From the NCBI GenBank assembly GCA_036266155.1, contig DATANR010000214.1, positions 1 through 18,965 of the forward strand: a DNA stretch of 18,965 nt. The letters run 5' to 3'. Shown here one piece after another: positions 1 through 7,576 of the stretch. This DNA is from SIAJ01 sp036266155. GTDB taxonomy: Bacteria > Planctomycetota > Planctomycetia > Gemmatales > Gemmataceae. The notes under the pieces are model-generated. The model saw only the letters and a list, made by a program, of their open reading frames with translations, ran no database searches and was not told the DNA's origin. Position 1 is the stretch's first letter, and each line of letters opens with the position of its first letter. Made by a program: the position numbers and the translations under genes.

Positions 1-777
<777 letters not shown>

Positions 778-791
778 TGGACCGCAAAATC

Positions 792-1256
792 TCATTGAGC
801 CGATTGATTTTCGCCAGCCGTCTTCATCTCCTCCCGAATCTCCATCAAGATTCGGCCCAGCATGTTCTTGCCACTGCCGTCGCCGCCGTCGCCCCAATAG
901 GAATCGTTCGTAGTGTGTTCGACGATATTCGCATCGCCGGTTGCGAGTAGGATTTGGCGGATGTCATCATGTTGGCTGAACTTCGCTCGAACGACTTCCC
1001 GCATGACCGCGACTTTGACCGATTCCCAATCGCGGCGCAACGGCTTCTTGCGATCGCGGCCCATCCGTGCCGCGATCATCGGCGAATTGGTCTGCCGAAT
1101 TCTCTCTTGATGCTCGACCTCCTGAAACTTCTGCGCCTGGAAGTAGTGCTCGGACGTGGGCCACAGCTTTCCATTCATCCGAACCGGATAGGCCGCGAAA
1201 TTGGAGAAGCAGCCGAAGTCGTCAGACACGCTGTAGAAGTTGATCTCATTCGCCAT
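792..1256 (-). CDS. NADAR domain protein (YbiA-like)
   Basis: This 154-residue protein is close in length to E. coli YbiA and consists of essentially one NADAR domain. The opening pattern FYSVSDDFGCFSNFA, the WPTSEHYFQAQKF segment around residues 32-44, and the YWGDGGDGSGKNMLGRILM end around 120-138 are the diagnostic parts. Family members are N-glycosidases: YbiA-type proteins hydrolyse early riboflavin-pathway intermediates, and others remove ADP-ribose from guanine in DNA as antitoxins to DarT-type toxins. The substrate cannot be decided from sequence, and no DarT-like toxin gene is next to it, so a housekeeping role is as likely as an antitoxin role. The ATG at 1256-1254 has a GAGGGG stretch about a dozen bases upstream. 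The gene is flanked by convergent queG and, upstream, by repeat copy A; it looks monocistronic. Confidence 0.88.
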   Translation of the reverse strand: MANEINFYSVSDDFGCFSNFAAYPVRMNGKLWPTSEHYFQAQKFQEVEHQERIRQTNSPMIAARMGRDRKKPLRRDWESVKVAVMREVVRAKFSQHDDIRQILLATGDANIVEHTTNDSYWGDGGDGSGKNMLGRILMEIREEMKTAGENQSAQ

Positions 1257-1444
1257 GGGCTTGCGTCCCCTCTGAAAGCGACGATTCTATCTAGATCGGT
1301 TGTCTCACGCTGCCCGACACGCATTTAGTGCGACCGGTTCGCAACGAAACCGCCTCGTGAAACGAATTGAAGGCGGCCGAGCGTGAATGCAGCACGTAGG
1401 GCACCATTTCGGGGGGTCTATTGCGCTAGTATTTTGCACTAAGA

Positions 1445-1547
1445 GTTTTCAACCCATCTCCTGTGCCGTTAATGATATGTGTCAAGAAAAGCGAGCAGAG
1501 ATTGCCAACCATAGGGAGGGGGTGGCAATCTTTCTTGGCAATCTCTG
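1445..1547 (-). repeat. Structured intergenic repeat, copy A (hairpin plus conserved tail)
   Basis: Read on the minus strand, a perfect 13-bp inverted repeat (CAGAGATTGCCAA at 1547-1535 with its complement at 1508-1496) encloses a 26-nt loop. The loop holds an extra GATTGCCA that can replace the first arm. A T-rich run and then AGGAGATGGGTTGAAAAC (1462-1445) follow. Bases 1510-1445 align without gaps to 4470-4535 on the plus strand, with about 49 of 66 identical. The hairpin starts only 2 nt after the htrA stop codon and is followed by TTTT, so it could also act as the terminator of that gene. The rest of the 1257-1549 gap shows only the leader of the NADAR gene; I see no ORF or RNA gene in it. 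Function is unknown. Confidence 0.7.
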
Positions 1548-1549
1548 AA

Positions 1550-2563
1550 TCAGCTCCGCTGAACCGCCGGATACTCGCCCGGCACGACCTCCCTTTCCAG
1601 CCGCCGGCCGTCGCGGATGACGCTCACTTGCACGCGCTCGCCGACCGGCGTTTCGGTCAGGAGCTTGTGCAGGTCGTCGACGTTCGCGATCGATTCGTCG
1701 CCGAAGGCCACGACGATGTCTTCCACTTCCAGGCCGGCTCGATCCGCGGGGCCGTCGGGTTCCAGGGCGATGATTTCGACGCCGGCGCCCATCTCGATGC
1801 CGACGCGGCGGCCGACGTCGAGCGGGATCGGCACTTGGCGGCCGTGTAGTCCGAGGTAGCCGCGGATGACGCGGCCGTGCCGTAGGAGCGACGGCAGGAT
1901 GTGCTTCGCCATGTTGACGGGGATCGCGAAACAGATGCCCTGGGCCGGTTGAATCACGGCCGTGTTGATGCCGGCCACGTGGCCGCGGCTATCGACGAGC
2001 GGGCCGCCGGAGTTGCCGGGATTCAGCGCCGCGTCGGTCTGGATCACGTTGTCGACGAGGTGGCCGGTCACGCTGCGCAGCGTGCGGCCGATGGCGCTAA
2101 CGACGCCGGCCGTGACTGTCGATTCGAACCCGAGCGGGCTACCGATGGCGACGACGAGCTGGCCGACGCGCAGCTTCGCCGAGTCGCCGAGTTGGGCGTA
2201 TGGGAAGGTGTCGCCCTCCGCACGCACGAGAGCGAGGTCGCTCCACGGATCGTTGCCGACGACGCGGCCGGTGACCTCCTGGCCATCATGCAGCCGCACT
2301 CGAACCCGCTCGGCCTCGCCGACGACATGGTGATTGGTGAGCAGATAGCCTTCCGGCGAGAACAGGACGCCGGAGCCGGAGCCCATCTGCCGGCCGCGGC
2401 CGACGCGCAAATTCACGACGGCCGGGCGCAAGTCGTCGGCCACGCGAACGACTACCTGAGAGAACGCGTCGAGGGCGGCCGATTCGTCAGGGGCCGGACC
2501 ATTGTCTGGCTGTTCGAACGAGATGCCGCCATTGGACACGAAGTGCTGCCAGAAGCGGGACAT
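1550..2563 (-). CDS. HtrA/DegP-type trypsin-like serine protease with one PDZ domain
   Basis: The protein is a 337-residue S1C-family protease. From the chosen start the catalytic triad is His79 (TNHHVV), Asp109 (SDLALV) and Ser185 (NPGNSGGP). A single PDZ domain occupies roughly residues 235-330 (core DGPADRAGLEVEDIVVAFG). The frame is open to a TTG at 2599, but the ATG at 2563 is preferred because GAGG lies 7 nt upstream; the extra 12 residues lack any leader character. With either start there is no signal peptide or N-terminal membrane anchor, which is unusual because HtrA proteins normally act in the periplasm. It may be cytoplasmic, or exported by a route I cannot see. The gene is divergent from the glycine-zipper lipoprotein gene, a pairing that would fit envelope stress functions, though that is inference. 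No gene symbol is assigned because DegP, DegS and DegQ cannot be told apart here. Confidence 0.92.
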   Translation of the reverse strand: MSRFWQHFVSNGGISFEQPDNGPAPDESAALDAFSQVVVRVADDLRPAVVNLRVGRGRQMGSGSGVLFSPEGYLLTNHHVVGEAERVRVRLHDGQEVTGRVVGNDPWSDLALVRAEGDTFPYAQLGDSAKLRVGQLVVAIGSPLGFESTVTAGVVSAIGRTLRSVTGHLVDNVIQTDAALNPGNSGGPLVDSRGHVAGINTAVIQPAQGICFAIPVNMAKHILPSLLRHGRVIRGYLGLHGRQVPIPLDVGRRVGIEMGAGVEIIALEPDGPADRAGLEVEDIVVAFGDESIANVDDLHKLLTETPVGERVQVSVIRDGRRLEREVVPGEYPAVQRS

Positions 2564-2689
2564 GAGTAATCCTCGACAAACGGGACGGTCGATGAACAAT
2601 TGTGGGCCGGCAAGTCAAGGGGCGCCCTCTCCGCCTGCTTGACAGGGTTACCGGCGTTGCCGAAAGCCCTTACACCGCCCGGTCCAGCC

Positions 2690-2718
2690 TTGACAGGACG
2701 TCTGCGAGAAGGCATATC
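2690..2718 (+). promoter_or_regulatory. Candidate sigma-70-like promoter for the glycine-zipper lipoprotein
   Basis: A perfect TTGACA at 2690-2695 is followed after 17 nt by CATATC (2713-2718), which keeps the central ATA of a -10 box. Transcription would start about 36 nt before the ATG at 2762. A second TTGACAGG lies 51 bp upstream at 2639 and has no convincing -10 partner. Prediction is from consensus only. Confidence 0.4.
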
Positions 2719-2761
2719 GAAGCGTCCCCTCGGAAGCGGCGCTTGGCCGCGGGAGAAGATC

Positions 2762-3346
2762 ATGAGTCGGCGGTTTTTGTTGATTGCGCTGATTTTCGTT
2801 GCGGCGCCGTTCACGACGGGCTGCTCGTCGATGTCGAATACGAGCAAGGACGCGTTGGCCGGCGGCGCTATCGGTGCTGGCGCCGGTGCGATCATCGATA
2901 AGGCGACCGGCGGCAAGGGCGGAGCGGGGGCAATCATCGGCGCCGCCAGCGGGGCGCTGATCGGCGGGGCCATCGGCAACGAGAAGGACCAGAAGGAGAA
3001 GGCGGTTCTGCAGGCACATGCGGCCGCGACGGCCAATCAGATGCGCATCGACGAAGTGATTACGATGAGCCAGAGCAAACTCAGCGACGACGTGATCATC
3101 ACACGGATTCGGACGACTGGTTCCGTGTTCAATCTGACCGCCGACGATTTGCGGAACTTGGCAAGCAGCGGCGTAAGCGATGCGGTGATCAACGAGATGC
3201 AGAGTCGCCGGCCCGAGGCATACCCGCGACAGCGCTACGTCGCCGTGCCGGCAGGACCGCCGCCGGTAATCGTGGCACAGCCGGCGCCGGTCTATGTCTA
3301 CGGCCCGCCGCCGCCGGTCGGTGTCGGCGTGATCATCCGCCGTTGA
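2762..3346 (+). CDS. Glycine-zipper lipoprotein, outer-envelope candidate
   Basis: The 194-residue product begins with a basic-hydrophobic leader (MSRRFLLIALIFVAAPFTTGC) whose Cys21 is a plausible lipoprotein acylation site, although the lipobox is not ideal. Residues about 31-76 form a glycine-zipper segment rich in GAxxGA and GGAIG repeats, the type seen in 17-kDa surface antigen and OmpA-associated proteins, which pack in or on membranes. Next come two similar helical units of the form LxxLxxxGVSDxVIxxM (about 95-145), then a proline/tyrosine-rich tail ending in arginines. The upstream open frame reaches a TTG at 2600, but ATG 2762 is chosen because a GGGAGA ribosome site and a clear leader start there. 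It converges on the next gene with a 6-nt gap. The exact function is unknown; a structural envelope role is inferred. Confidence 0.8.
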   Translation: MSRRFLLIALIFVAAPFTTGCSSMSNTSKDALAGGAIGAGAGAIIDKATGGKGGAGAIIGAASGALIGGAIGNEKDQKEKAVLQAHAAATANQMRIDEVITMSQSKLSDDVIITRIRTTGSVFNLTADDLRNLASSGVSDAVINEMQSRRPEAYPRQRYVAVPAGPPPVIVAQPAPVYVYGPPPPVGVGVIIRR

Positions 3347-3352
3347 TCGGCG

Positions 3353-4309
3353 TCAAATATCAAGCCAGCGTCCGACTCCAGCGTCCTTGGCCTTCTGATA
3401 GACCTTCATCGCGACGGCGATGTCTTCGAGGCCAATTCCCAATGACTTGAACAGGGTGACGTCCTCGGCCGATTGCCGGCCGGGGGCACGCATCGCCACG
3501 ACGCGGCCAAGCTCGGCCACATCGATCCATTCCAACACTCCTTGATCGAGTGCCGCGATCAGGTCGCCGGCTTCGAGCCGCCCCTGATCCTTGCTGTCGA
3601 TCGCCACGACGTTGGCACGCTTGACAACCTCGACGTCGATCTCGGCTTTCGCCAGATAATTCGAGCCGATCGCGTTAACGTGCTGGCCCGGCGACATCCA
3701 CGCGCCAAAGAGGACCGGTTCACGCGACGACGTGGCCGTGCAGATCACATCGAGACCACGAGCCGCATCCTCCGGCTTCGCGGCCGGCTCGACGGTGACG
3801 CCGCACGCGGCGGACATGTCGCGGACAAACGCGTTGCGGCTTTCTTCGGACGGACTCCAAACGACCGCACGCGTGAGCTTGCGAACCTTGCTAACCCCCA
3901 TGAGCTGCGTGCGGGCTTGCTTGCCGGCGCCGAAGATGCCGACCGTGGTACTGTCCTTTCGTGCCAGATACTTGGTCGCCACTGCCGACGCGGCCCCGGT
4001 GCGCATTTGACCGAGCTGGTCGGCCTGCATAATGGCGAGCATCTCACCCGTCTTGCCGTCGTAGATCGTGACGTGGAACTTCGCTCCCGTGCGCGTGGTG
4101 ACATAGGCCTTATAACCGATGACGCCGAGCGTCTTGGCTGCCGCCGGCAGCGTATGCAACATCACGTGGTCGGTCTGGCAGCGCGAGCGCGGGACGTTGA
4201 AGGCTTCCTCGAGCGCCATCTTGCGCAGGCCTGCCTCGACCGCTTCGATGGCCATTTCCATCGTGAGCAGGCCGCGAACCTCGTCTTCGTTCAAATGCAG
4301 GACGGGCAT
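3353..4309 (-). CDS. Ornithine cyclodeaminase/mu-crystallin family NAD(P)-dependent enzyme
   Basis: The 318-residue length and layout match the family: a substrate-binding N-terminal part, a Rossmann motif GIFGAGKQA at 124-132, and the closing TLFKSLGIGLEDIA signature. Lys67 (GYKAY) and Arg103 (MRTGA) correspond to substrate-contacting residues of characterised members. The segment that reads GGDCPGKTE in true ornithine cyclodeaminase, where the Asp is catalytic, reads GSNYLAKAE here, so the Asp is replaced by Asn. This argues against ornithine cyclodeaminase proper and is more in line with alanine dehydrogenase, ketimine reductase or another imine-reducing activity. The enzyme would be cytoplasmic. 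It lies 347 nt downstream of galE with its own candidate promoter, so it is probably transcribed separately. Family assignment is firm, substrate open. Confidence 0.88.
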   Translation of the reverse strand: MPVLHLNEDEVRGLLTMEMAIEAVEAGLRKMALEEAFNVPRSRCQTDHVMLHTLPAAAKTLGVIGYKAYVTTRTGAKFHVTIYDGKTGEMLAIMQADQLGQMRTGAASAVATKYLARKDSTTVGIFGAGKQARTQLMGVSKVRKLTRAVVWSPSEESRNAFVRDMSAACGVTVEPAAKPEDAARGLDVICTATSSREPVLFGAWMSPGQHVNAIGSNYLAKAEIDVEVVKRANVVAIDSKDQGRLEAGDLIAALDQGVLEWIDVAELGRVVAMRAPGRQSAEDVTLFKSLGIGLEDIAVAMKVYQKAKDAGVGRWLDI

Positions 4310-4346
4310 CGGATTTCTCGGCCAGTGCGGGGCAAGTCGCCCATCT

Positions 4347-4376
4347 GTGGTAGCAGCCCGACAAATGGTCTGTCAA
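4347..4376 (-). promoter_or_regulatory. Candidate promoter of the ornithine cyclodeaminase-family gene
   Basis: On the minus strand a perfect TTGACA (4376-4371) is followed after 18 nt by TACCAC (4352-4347), giving a leader of about 30 nt. The -35 box is bracketed by ACAAAT (4361-4366) and ATTTGT (4387-4392), an inverted repeat that could be an operator. The -10 match is weak. Confidence 0.35.
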
Positions 4377-4401
4377 GGAAATACCTATTTGTTGCTTTGC
4401 A

Positions 4402-4436
4402 ATGAAACTGTCCGGCGCGCCGCGAATTCGTTTCAT
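4402..4436. other. Hairpin in the galE / cyclodeaminase-family gene gap
   Basis: ATGAAAC (4402-4408) and GTTTCAT (4430-4436) are perfect complements flanking a 10-bp self-complementary block CGGCGCGCCG. It sits in the 346-nt gap 4310-4655, upstream of the candidate promoter and next to repeat copy B. It may be part of a larger structured region. The remainder of that gap (4536-4655) holds no gene I can support. Confidence 0.4.
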
Positions 4437-4445
4437 CCAGAATTG

Positions 4446-4535
4446 AGAGATGGCCAACACACACACTGGGGTTGACCATCTCTGCCTGCGTTTTTGCGCC
4501 CATCCCAATGCCCGCAAAGGAGATGGGTTGAAAAC
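4446..4535 (+). repeat. Structured intergenic repeat, copy B (hairpin plus conserved tail)
   Basis: AGAGATGGCCAAC (4446-4458) pairs with GTTGACCATCTCT (4471-4483) around a 12-nt loop, with one mismatch that becomes a G-U wobble in minus-strand RNA. GCGTTTTTG and then AGGAGATGGGTTGAAAAC (4518-4535) follow. Copy A has the same order and the same spacing on the opposite strand. The 3' stem arm CCATCTC (4476-4482) can also pair with GAGATGG in the tail (4520-4526), so two mutually exclusive folds are possible in this copy. Similarity to copy A fades after 4535 but scattered matches continue to about 4567. Confidence 0.7.
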
Positions 4536-4655
4536 ACGGAATTCCAATTCTACTGCCAGAACCCTCTGAAAGCTCCGCCAACTGGGAACGTTGTTGCTGT
4601 GGAACTCACGTCGATGCGGTGCAGTAGGCCGCACGGCAGTTTCCTTGCAAAGCGC

Positions 4656-5639
4656 CTATTTGCCGAATCCATCCGGATGCGTGCGGTGCCACTCCCACCC
4701 GGTGCGGACGACGTCTTCGAGTTCGACGTAGCGTGGCTTCCAACCGAGTTCCTTCATCGCTTTCGCGGGATGAGCGACGAGTTCCGGCGGATCACCTGGC
4801 CGGCGAGCGCCGAGCTTCACGGGCACCGGCAGGCCCGTCACTTTCTCAACGGCGTGAATCACCTCACGAACGCTATAACCGCGACCGGTGCCCAAGTTGT
4901 ACGCACTAAAAGATCCGGCGACCGCCTTCTCAAGCGCCAGCGCATGAGCATCGGCCAGATCGTCGACGTGAATGTAGTCGCGGATGCATGTGCCGTCCGG
5001 CGTCGGGTAGTCGGTTCCGAACACCTCAATATGCGGCCGCTTCTTCATGGCCGCCTGAATGACGAGTGGAATCAGATGCGTCTCCGGATCATGATCCTCA
5101 CCAATCGACCCGTCAGCCGCGGCGCCGGAAGCGTTGAAGTATCGCAGGGCCATGCAGGCCCAACCATAGGCGGCCGCGTAGTCCGCCATGGCGCCTTCGA
5201 CGATCAGCTTCGTACGGCCATAGGGATTGATCGGCCGTTGCGGTGTCTCCTCAGTGATCGGCATCGCCTCCGGTGTCCCGTAAGTTGCGCACGTGCTGGA
5301 AAACACGAGTCGATTGATGCCGTGGCGACGCATGCGCTCGAGGAGCGTCAGCGAGTTGACGACGTTGTTGCGGTAATACTTCGCGGGGTCGGCCACCGAT
5401 TCGCCGACAAACGCGAACGCGGCGAAGTGGACGACCGCCTCGATGCGATGGATGAGCAAGGCGTGATCGAGCACGTCGGCGTCGCGCAGGTCGCCGACGA
5501 TCATGCGGTCGGCCGGCACCGCGGCCCGGTGGCCGAAGACGAGATTGTCGAAGACATGCACATCGTGCCCGCGTGCAAGCAAGGCCCGCACCGTGTGGCT
5601 GCCGATGTACCCCGCTCCGCCCGTCACCAGAATACGCAT
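4656..5639 (-). CDS. galE: UDP-glucose 4-epimerase
   Basis: This 327-residue short-chain-dehydrogenase-type epimerase interconverts UDP-glucose and UDP-galactose in the cytoplasm, supplying galactose for surface glycans. It has the NAD-binding TGGAGYIG at residues 6-13, the SSTCATYG segment with catalytic Ser/Thr at 115-116, and the catalytic pair Tyr140 and Lys144 (YGRTK). The RYFNASGA and GTCIRDYIHVDDLA motifs are typical of GalE rather than of dTDP-glucose dehydratases. The ATG at 5639 has AAGGA about 10 nt upstream and a closer GGAG. It follows the zinc-ribbon membrane protein gene by 19 nt and is probably the last gene of that operon. Related UDP-hexose epimerases acting on N-acetylated sugars cannot be excluded. 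Confidence 0.95.
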   Translation of the reverse strand: MRILVTGGAGYIGSHTVRALLARGHDVHVFDNLVFGHRAAVPADRMIVGDLRDADVLDHALLIHRIEAVVHFAAFAFVGESVADPAKYYRNNVVNSLTLLERMRRHGINRLVFSSTCATYGTPEAMPITEETPQRPINPYGRTKLIVEGAMADYAAAYGWACMALRYFNASGAAADGSIGEDHDPETHLIPLVIQAAMKKRPHIEVFGTDYPTPDGTCIRDYIHVDDLADAHALALEKAVAGSFSAYNLGTGRGYSVREVIHAVEKVTGLPVPVKLGARRPGDPPELVAHPAKAMKELGWKPRYVELEDVVRTGWEWHRTHPDGFGK

Positions 5640-5658
5640 GAACTCCGAGTCCTTCCCT

Positions 5659-6606
5659 TCACAGCGGCGTCGCGAGCTTCAGACCGGTCACGTCGGTCGC
5701 GATCTGGCAGATCTCCTTGGCCTGAAGCTCGTTCATTCCCCGGTAAAGATAGGTCTCCGGGTAGTCGTGGTCGCGGGCCAGCGCGGCAAAATAACGATCG
5801 GAGCGGATGACGTAGAAGTAGAAGAAAATCGCCGGCAGAATGCAGCCGAAGAGCAGCAAGAACAGCATAAACCAGTCGGCCACACTCGTCGCATCGTAGT
5901 GACCAAAGACCACCGACTCGAATTCGCGCCACTCGATCTTCTTTGGCGCCATCGGGATGAACCCGACGCGCCAAGTGATGACGATCTCCGTCTGGCCCTT
6001 CTTGTTCCTACGTATGCGAACGCTGCTGTAGGTGCCTAACAAGAAAGCCTGGAGACAAACGTAGAAGATGATACCGCTAAAAGACATTGGCAGCGATCCG
6101 CCGCCGCTCATGCTGGCAATGAGTGAGATCAGGTCGAGCACGAGGAAAACGACAAAAATCGCCATGCGCCGCTGGAAGGGCCAGCCGGTTTCCCAGAGGC
6201 GATCGACGGGAGCATAGGTCCGCTTGGCTTTTTGCCTTTCCTCCGCGTGGAACCCACAGTGAATGCAGACCACGGAAAGGACGTCGATTTCCTTGCCGCA
6301 ACTCTGGCATTTGCGTGTCTTGGCTTCTTCTTGCGGTAGTTCGTACGGTTGGCCGTTGTCGTCTTCATCGTCGGCCCAGCGATGTGCGGGCGCTTTGTCT
6401 TTGACCGCAACCGGTGCCGATTCAGTATCGATTGGCGGTGCGGGTACGGGCGAGGCAGCGGGCTTCGGCGATGGGGCCGGGGCCGGTTCCGTGGCGGCCT
6501 GCATCACATACCCACACCAATTGCACGGCAGACCGTCCTTGGGCATTCCCTTTTTTGGAATGCCCAATACGGTACCGCAGGCGGTGCAAGTGATCGTGGA
6601 ACGCAT
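5659..6606 (-). CDS. Membrane protein with two zinc ribbons and three TM segments
   Basis: The protein is 315 residues long. The first CxxC pair-of-pairs (C7, C10, C28, C31) forms one zinc ribbon, and a Pro/Ala-rich acidic linker (about 38-90) follows. A second ribbon is C100, C103, C114 and C117. Three hydrophobic segments lie at about 148-167, 177-195 and 244-267, separated by a basic stretch RIRRNKKG. No family function is recognised. Zinc-ribbon membrane proteins of this style are frequent in planctomycetes, where the ribbon is thought to mediate protein contacts. Its place 24 nt after an ABC ATPase gene and 19 nt before galE suggests co-transcription, and it is one candidate membrane partner for the ATPase. 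There is no signal peptide, so the ribbons would face the cytoplasm. Confidence 0.82.
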   Translation of the reverse strand: MRSTITCTACGTVLGIPKKGMPKDGLPCNWCGYVMQAATEPAPAPSPKPAASPVPAPPIDTESAPVAVKDKAPAHRWADDEDDNGQPYELPQEEAKTRKCQSCGKEIDVLSVVCIHCGFHAEERQKAKRTYAPVDRLWETGWPFQRRMAIFVVFLVLDLISLIASMSGGGSLPMSFSGIIFYVCLQAFLLGTYSSVRIRRNKKGQTEIVITWRVGFIPMAPKKIEWREFESVVFGHYDATSVADWFMLFLLLFGCILPAIFFYFYVIRSDRYFAALARDHDYPETYLYRGMNELQAKEICQIATDVTGLKLATPL

Positions 6607-6630
6607 GCGCGCAAACCGCGAGGGGCGACC

Positions 6631-7566
6631 TCAGTTCGTGATGCCCTTCGTGATGCCCATGAACACGTCTTCGAGATCGATTTCCTCTTCCTTGAACATG
6701 CGGATCTTGAAGCCGGAATGGATGAGCCGTTCGGGCAGAAACGTACCGTCCTCGTTGCCGTCGCGGAGAGCAACCTTTACCGTCTTGCCTTGCTCGAGCA
6801 GGTCGACCGATTCGACTTCGGGGAAGCCGCCCAGGGCCTTCGCTACTTCCTCGTTGCGGTCGACGCCGACGGACAGCAAGAACACGTGCTTCTGGCGCAC
6901 CTGCGCGATGGCCGTCTCGACGTCGCCATTGAAGAGGAGCTTGCCGCGCTCGATGATGCCGATCTTGTTGCAGATGTCGGCCAACTCCGGGAGGATGTGG
7001 CTCGACACGAGGATCGTCTTCTTCATGTTGCGCAGCTCCTTCAGGAGTTCGCGCATCTCGATGCGAGCCCGCGGGTCAAGACCGCTGGCCGGTTCGTCCA
7101 GAAGCAACACTTGCGGCTCATGCAAAAGCACGCGGGCCAGGCCGAGACGCTGAGTCATGCCGCGGCTCAAACTCGTCACGAGTGCATCGCGTTTGTAGCC
7201 AAGATCGACGAGTTCCAGAACCTGTTCGCACTTCTTTTTGCGCTCCGGCCCTTTGATTCGGTACGCGGCGGCGAAGAACTCAAGATACTCGATCACCTTC
7301 ATGTCGTCGTAGACGCCGAAGAAGTCCGGCATGTAGCCGATCGACCGGCGAATTTCCTTCGAGCCGGTGTAGATCGAGTAGCCGCACACGCTCGCCTCGC
7401 CCCAGCTCGGATTGAGCAGCGTCGCGAGGATGCGCATCGTCGTCGTCTTGCCGGCGCCGTTCGGGCCGATGAAGCCGTACACGTCGCCGGGTTCGAGCCG
7501 GAGCGTGAGCCGGTCGAGGGCGTACAGGTCGCCGTACTTCTTGGTCAGGTCGCGGGTTTCAATCAT
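6631..7566 (-). CDS. ABC transporter ATP-binding protein (ABC-2 / NatA-like)
   Basis: This 311-residue ATPase has Walker A GPNGAGKT at 34-41, a signature LSRGM at 133-137 (the usual SGG replaced by SRG), Walker B VLLLDE at 153-158 and the switch histidine His190 (VSSH). The sequence YALDRLTLRLEPGDVYGFIG and the C-terminal extension after residue 220 resemble the CcmA/NatA group that powers ABC-2 exporters and gliding-type systems. The gene is 10 nt downstream of the large membrane-anchored protein gene and 24 nt upstream of the zinc-ribbon protein gene. A multi-pass ABC-2 permease, normally adjacent, is absent from the window. It would act at the inner face of the cytoplasmic membrane; the transported substrate is unknown. 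Confidence 0.93.
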   Translation of the reverse strand: MIETRDLTKKYGDLYALDRLTLRLEPGDVYGFIGPNGAGKTTTMRILATLLNPSWGEASVCGYSIYTGSKEIRRSIGYMPDFFGVYDDMKVIEYLEFFAAAYRIKGPERKKKCEQVLELVDLGYKRDALVTSLSRGMTQRLGLARVLLHEPQVLLLDEPASGLDPRARIEMRELLKELRNMKKTILVSSHILPELADICNKIGIIERGKLLFNGDVETAIAQVRQKHVFLLSVGVDRNEEVAKALGGFPEVESVDLLEQGKTVKVALRDGNEDGTFLPERLIHSGFKIRMFKEEEIDLEDVFMGITKGITN

Positions 7567-7576
7567 GGGGGCTCGG

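Noticed and set aside
1901..2569. Long plus-strand frame opposite the htrA-like gene
   Set aside because: It is a shadow of the protease gene with an Ala/Arg/Asp/His-rich composition typical of antisense reading in high-GC DNA; other long antisense frames (for example 12009-13199, 8420-9664, 4494-5810) were rejected for the same reason.
1445..4535. Composite transposon bounded by inverted repeats
   Set aside because: There is no transposase, no target duplication that I can find, and the enclosed genes look native in composition; kept only as a weak finding.
4615..4633. Hairpin TGCGG...CCGCA after galE as a terminator
   Set aside because: The stem is 5 bp with a 9-nt loop and no T-run follows on the minus strand.
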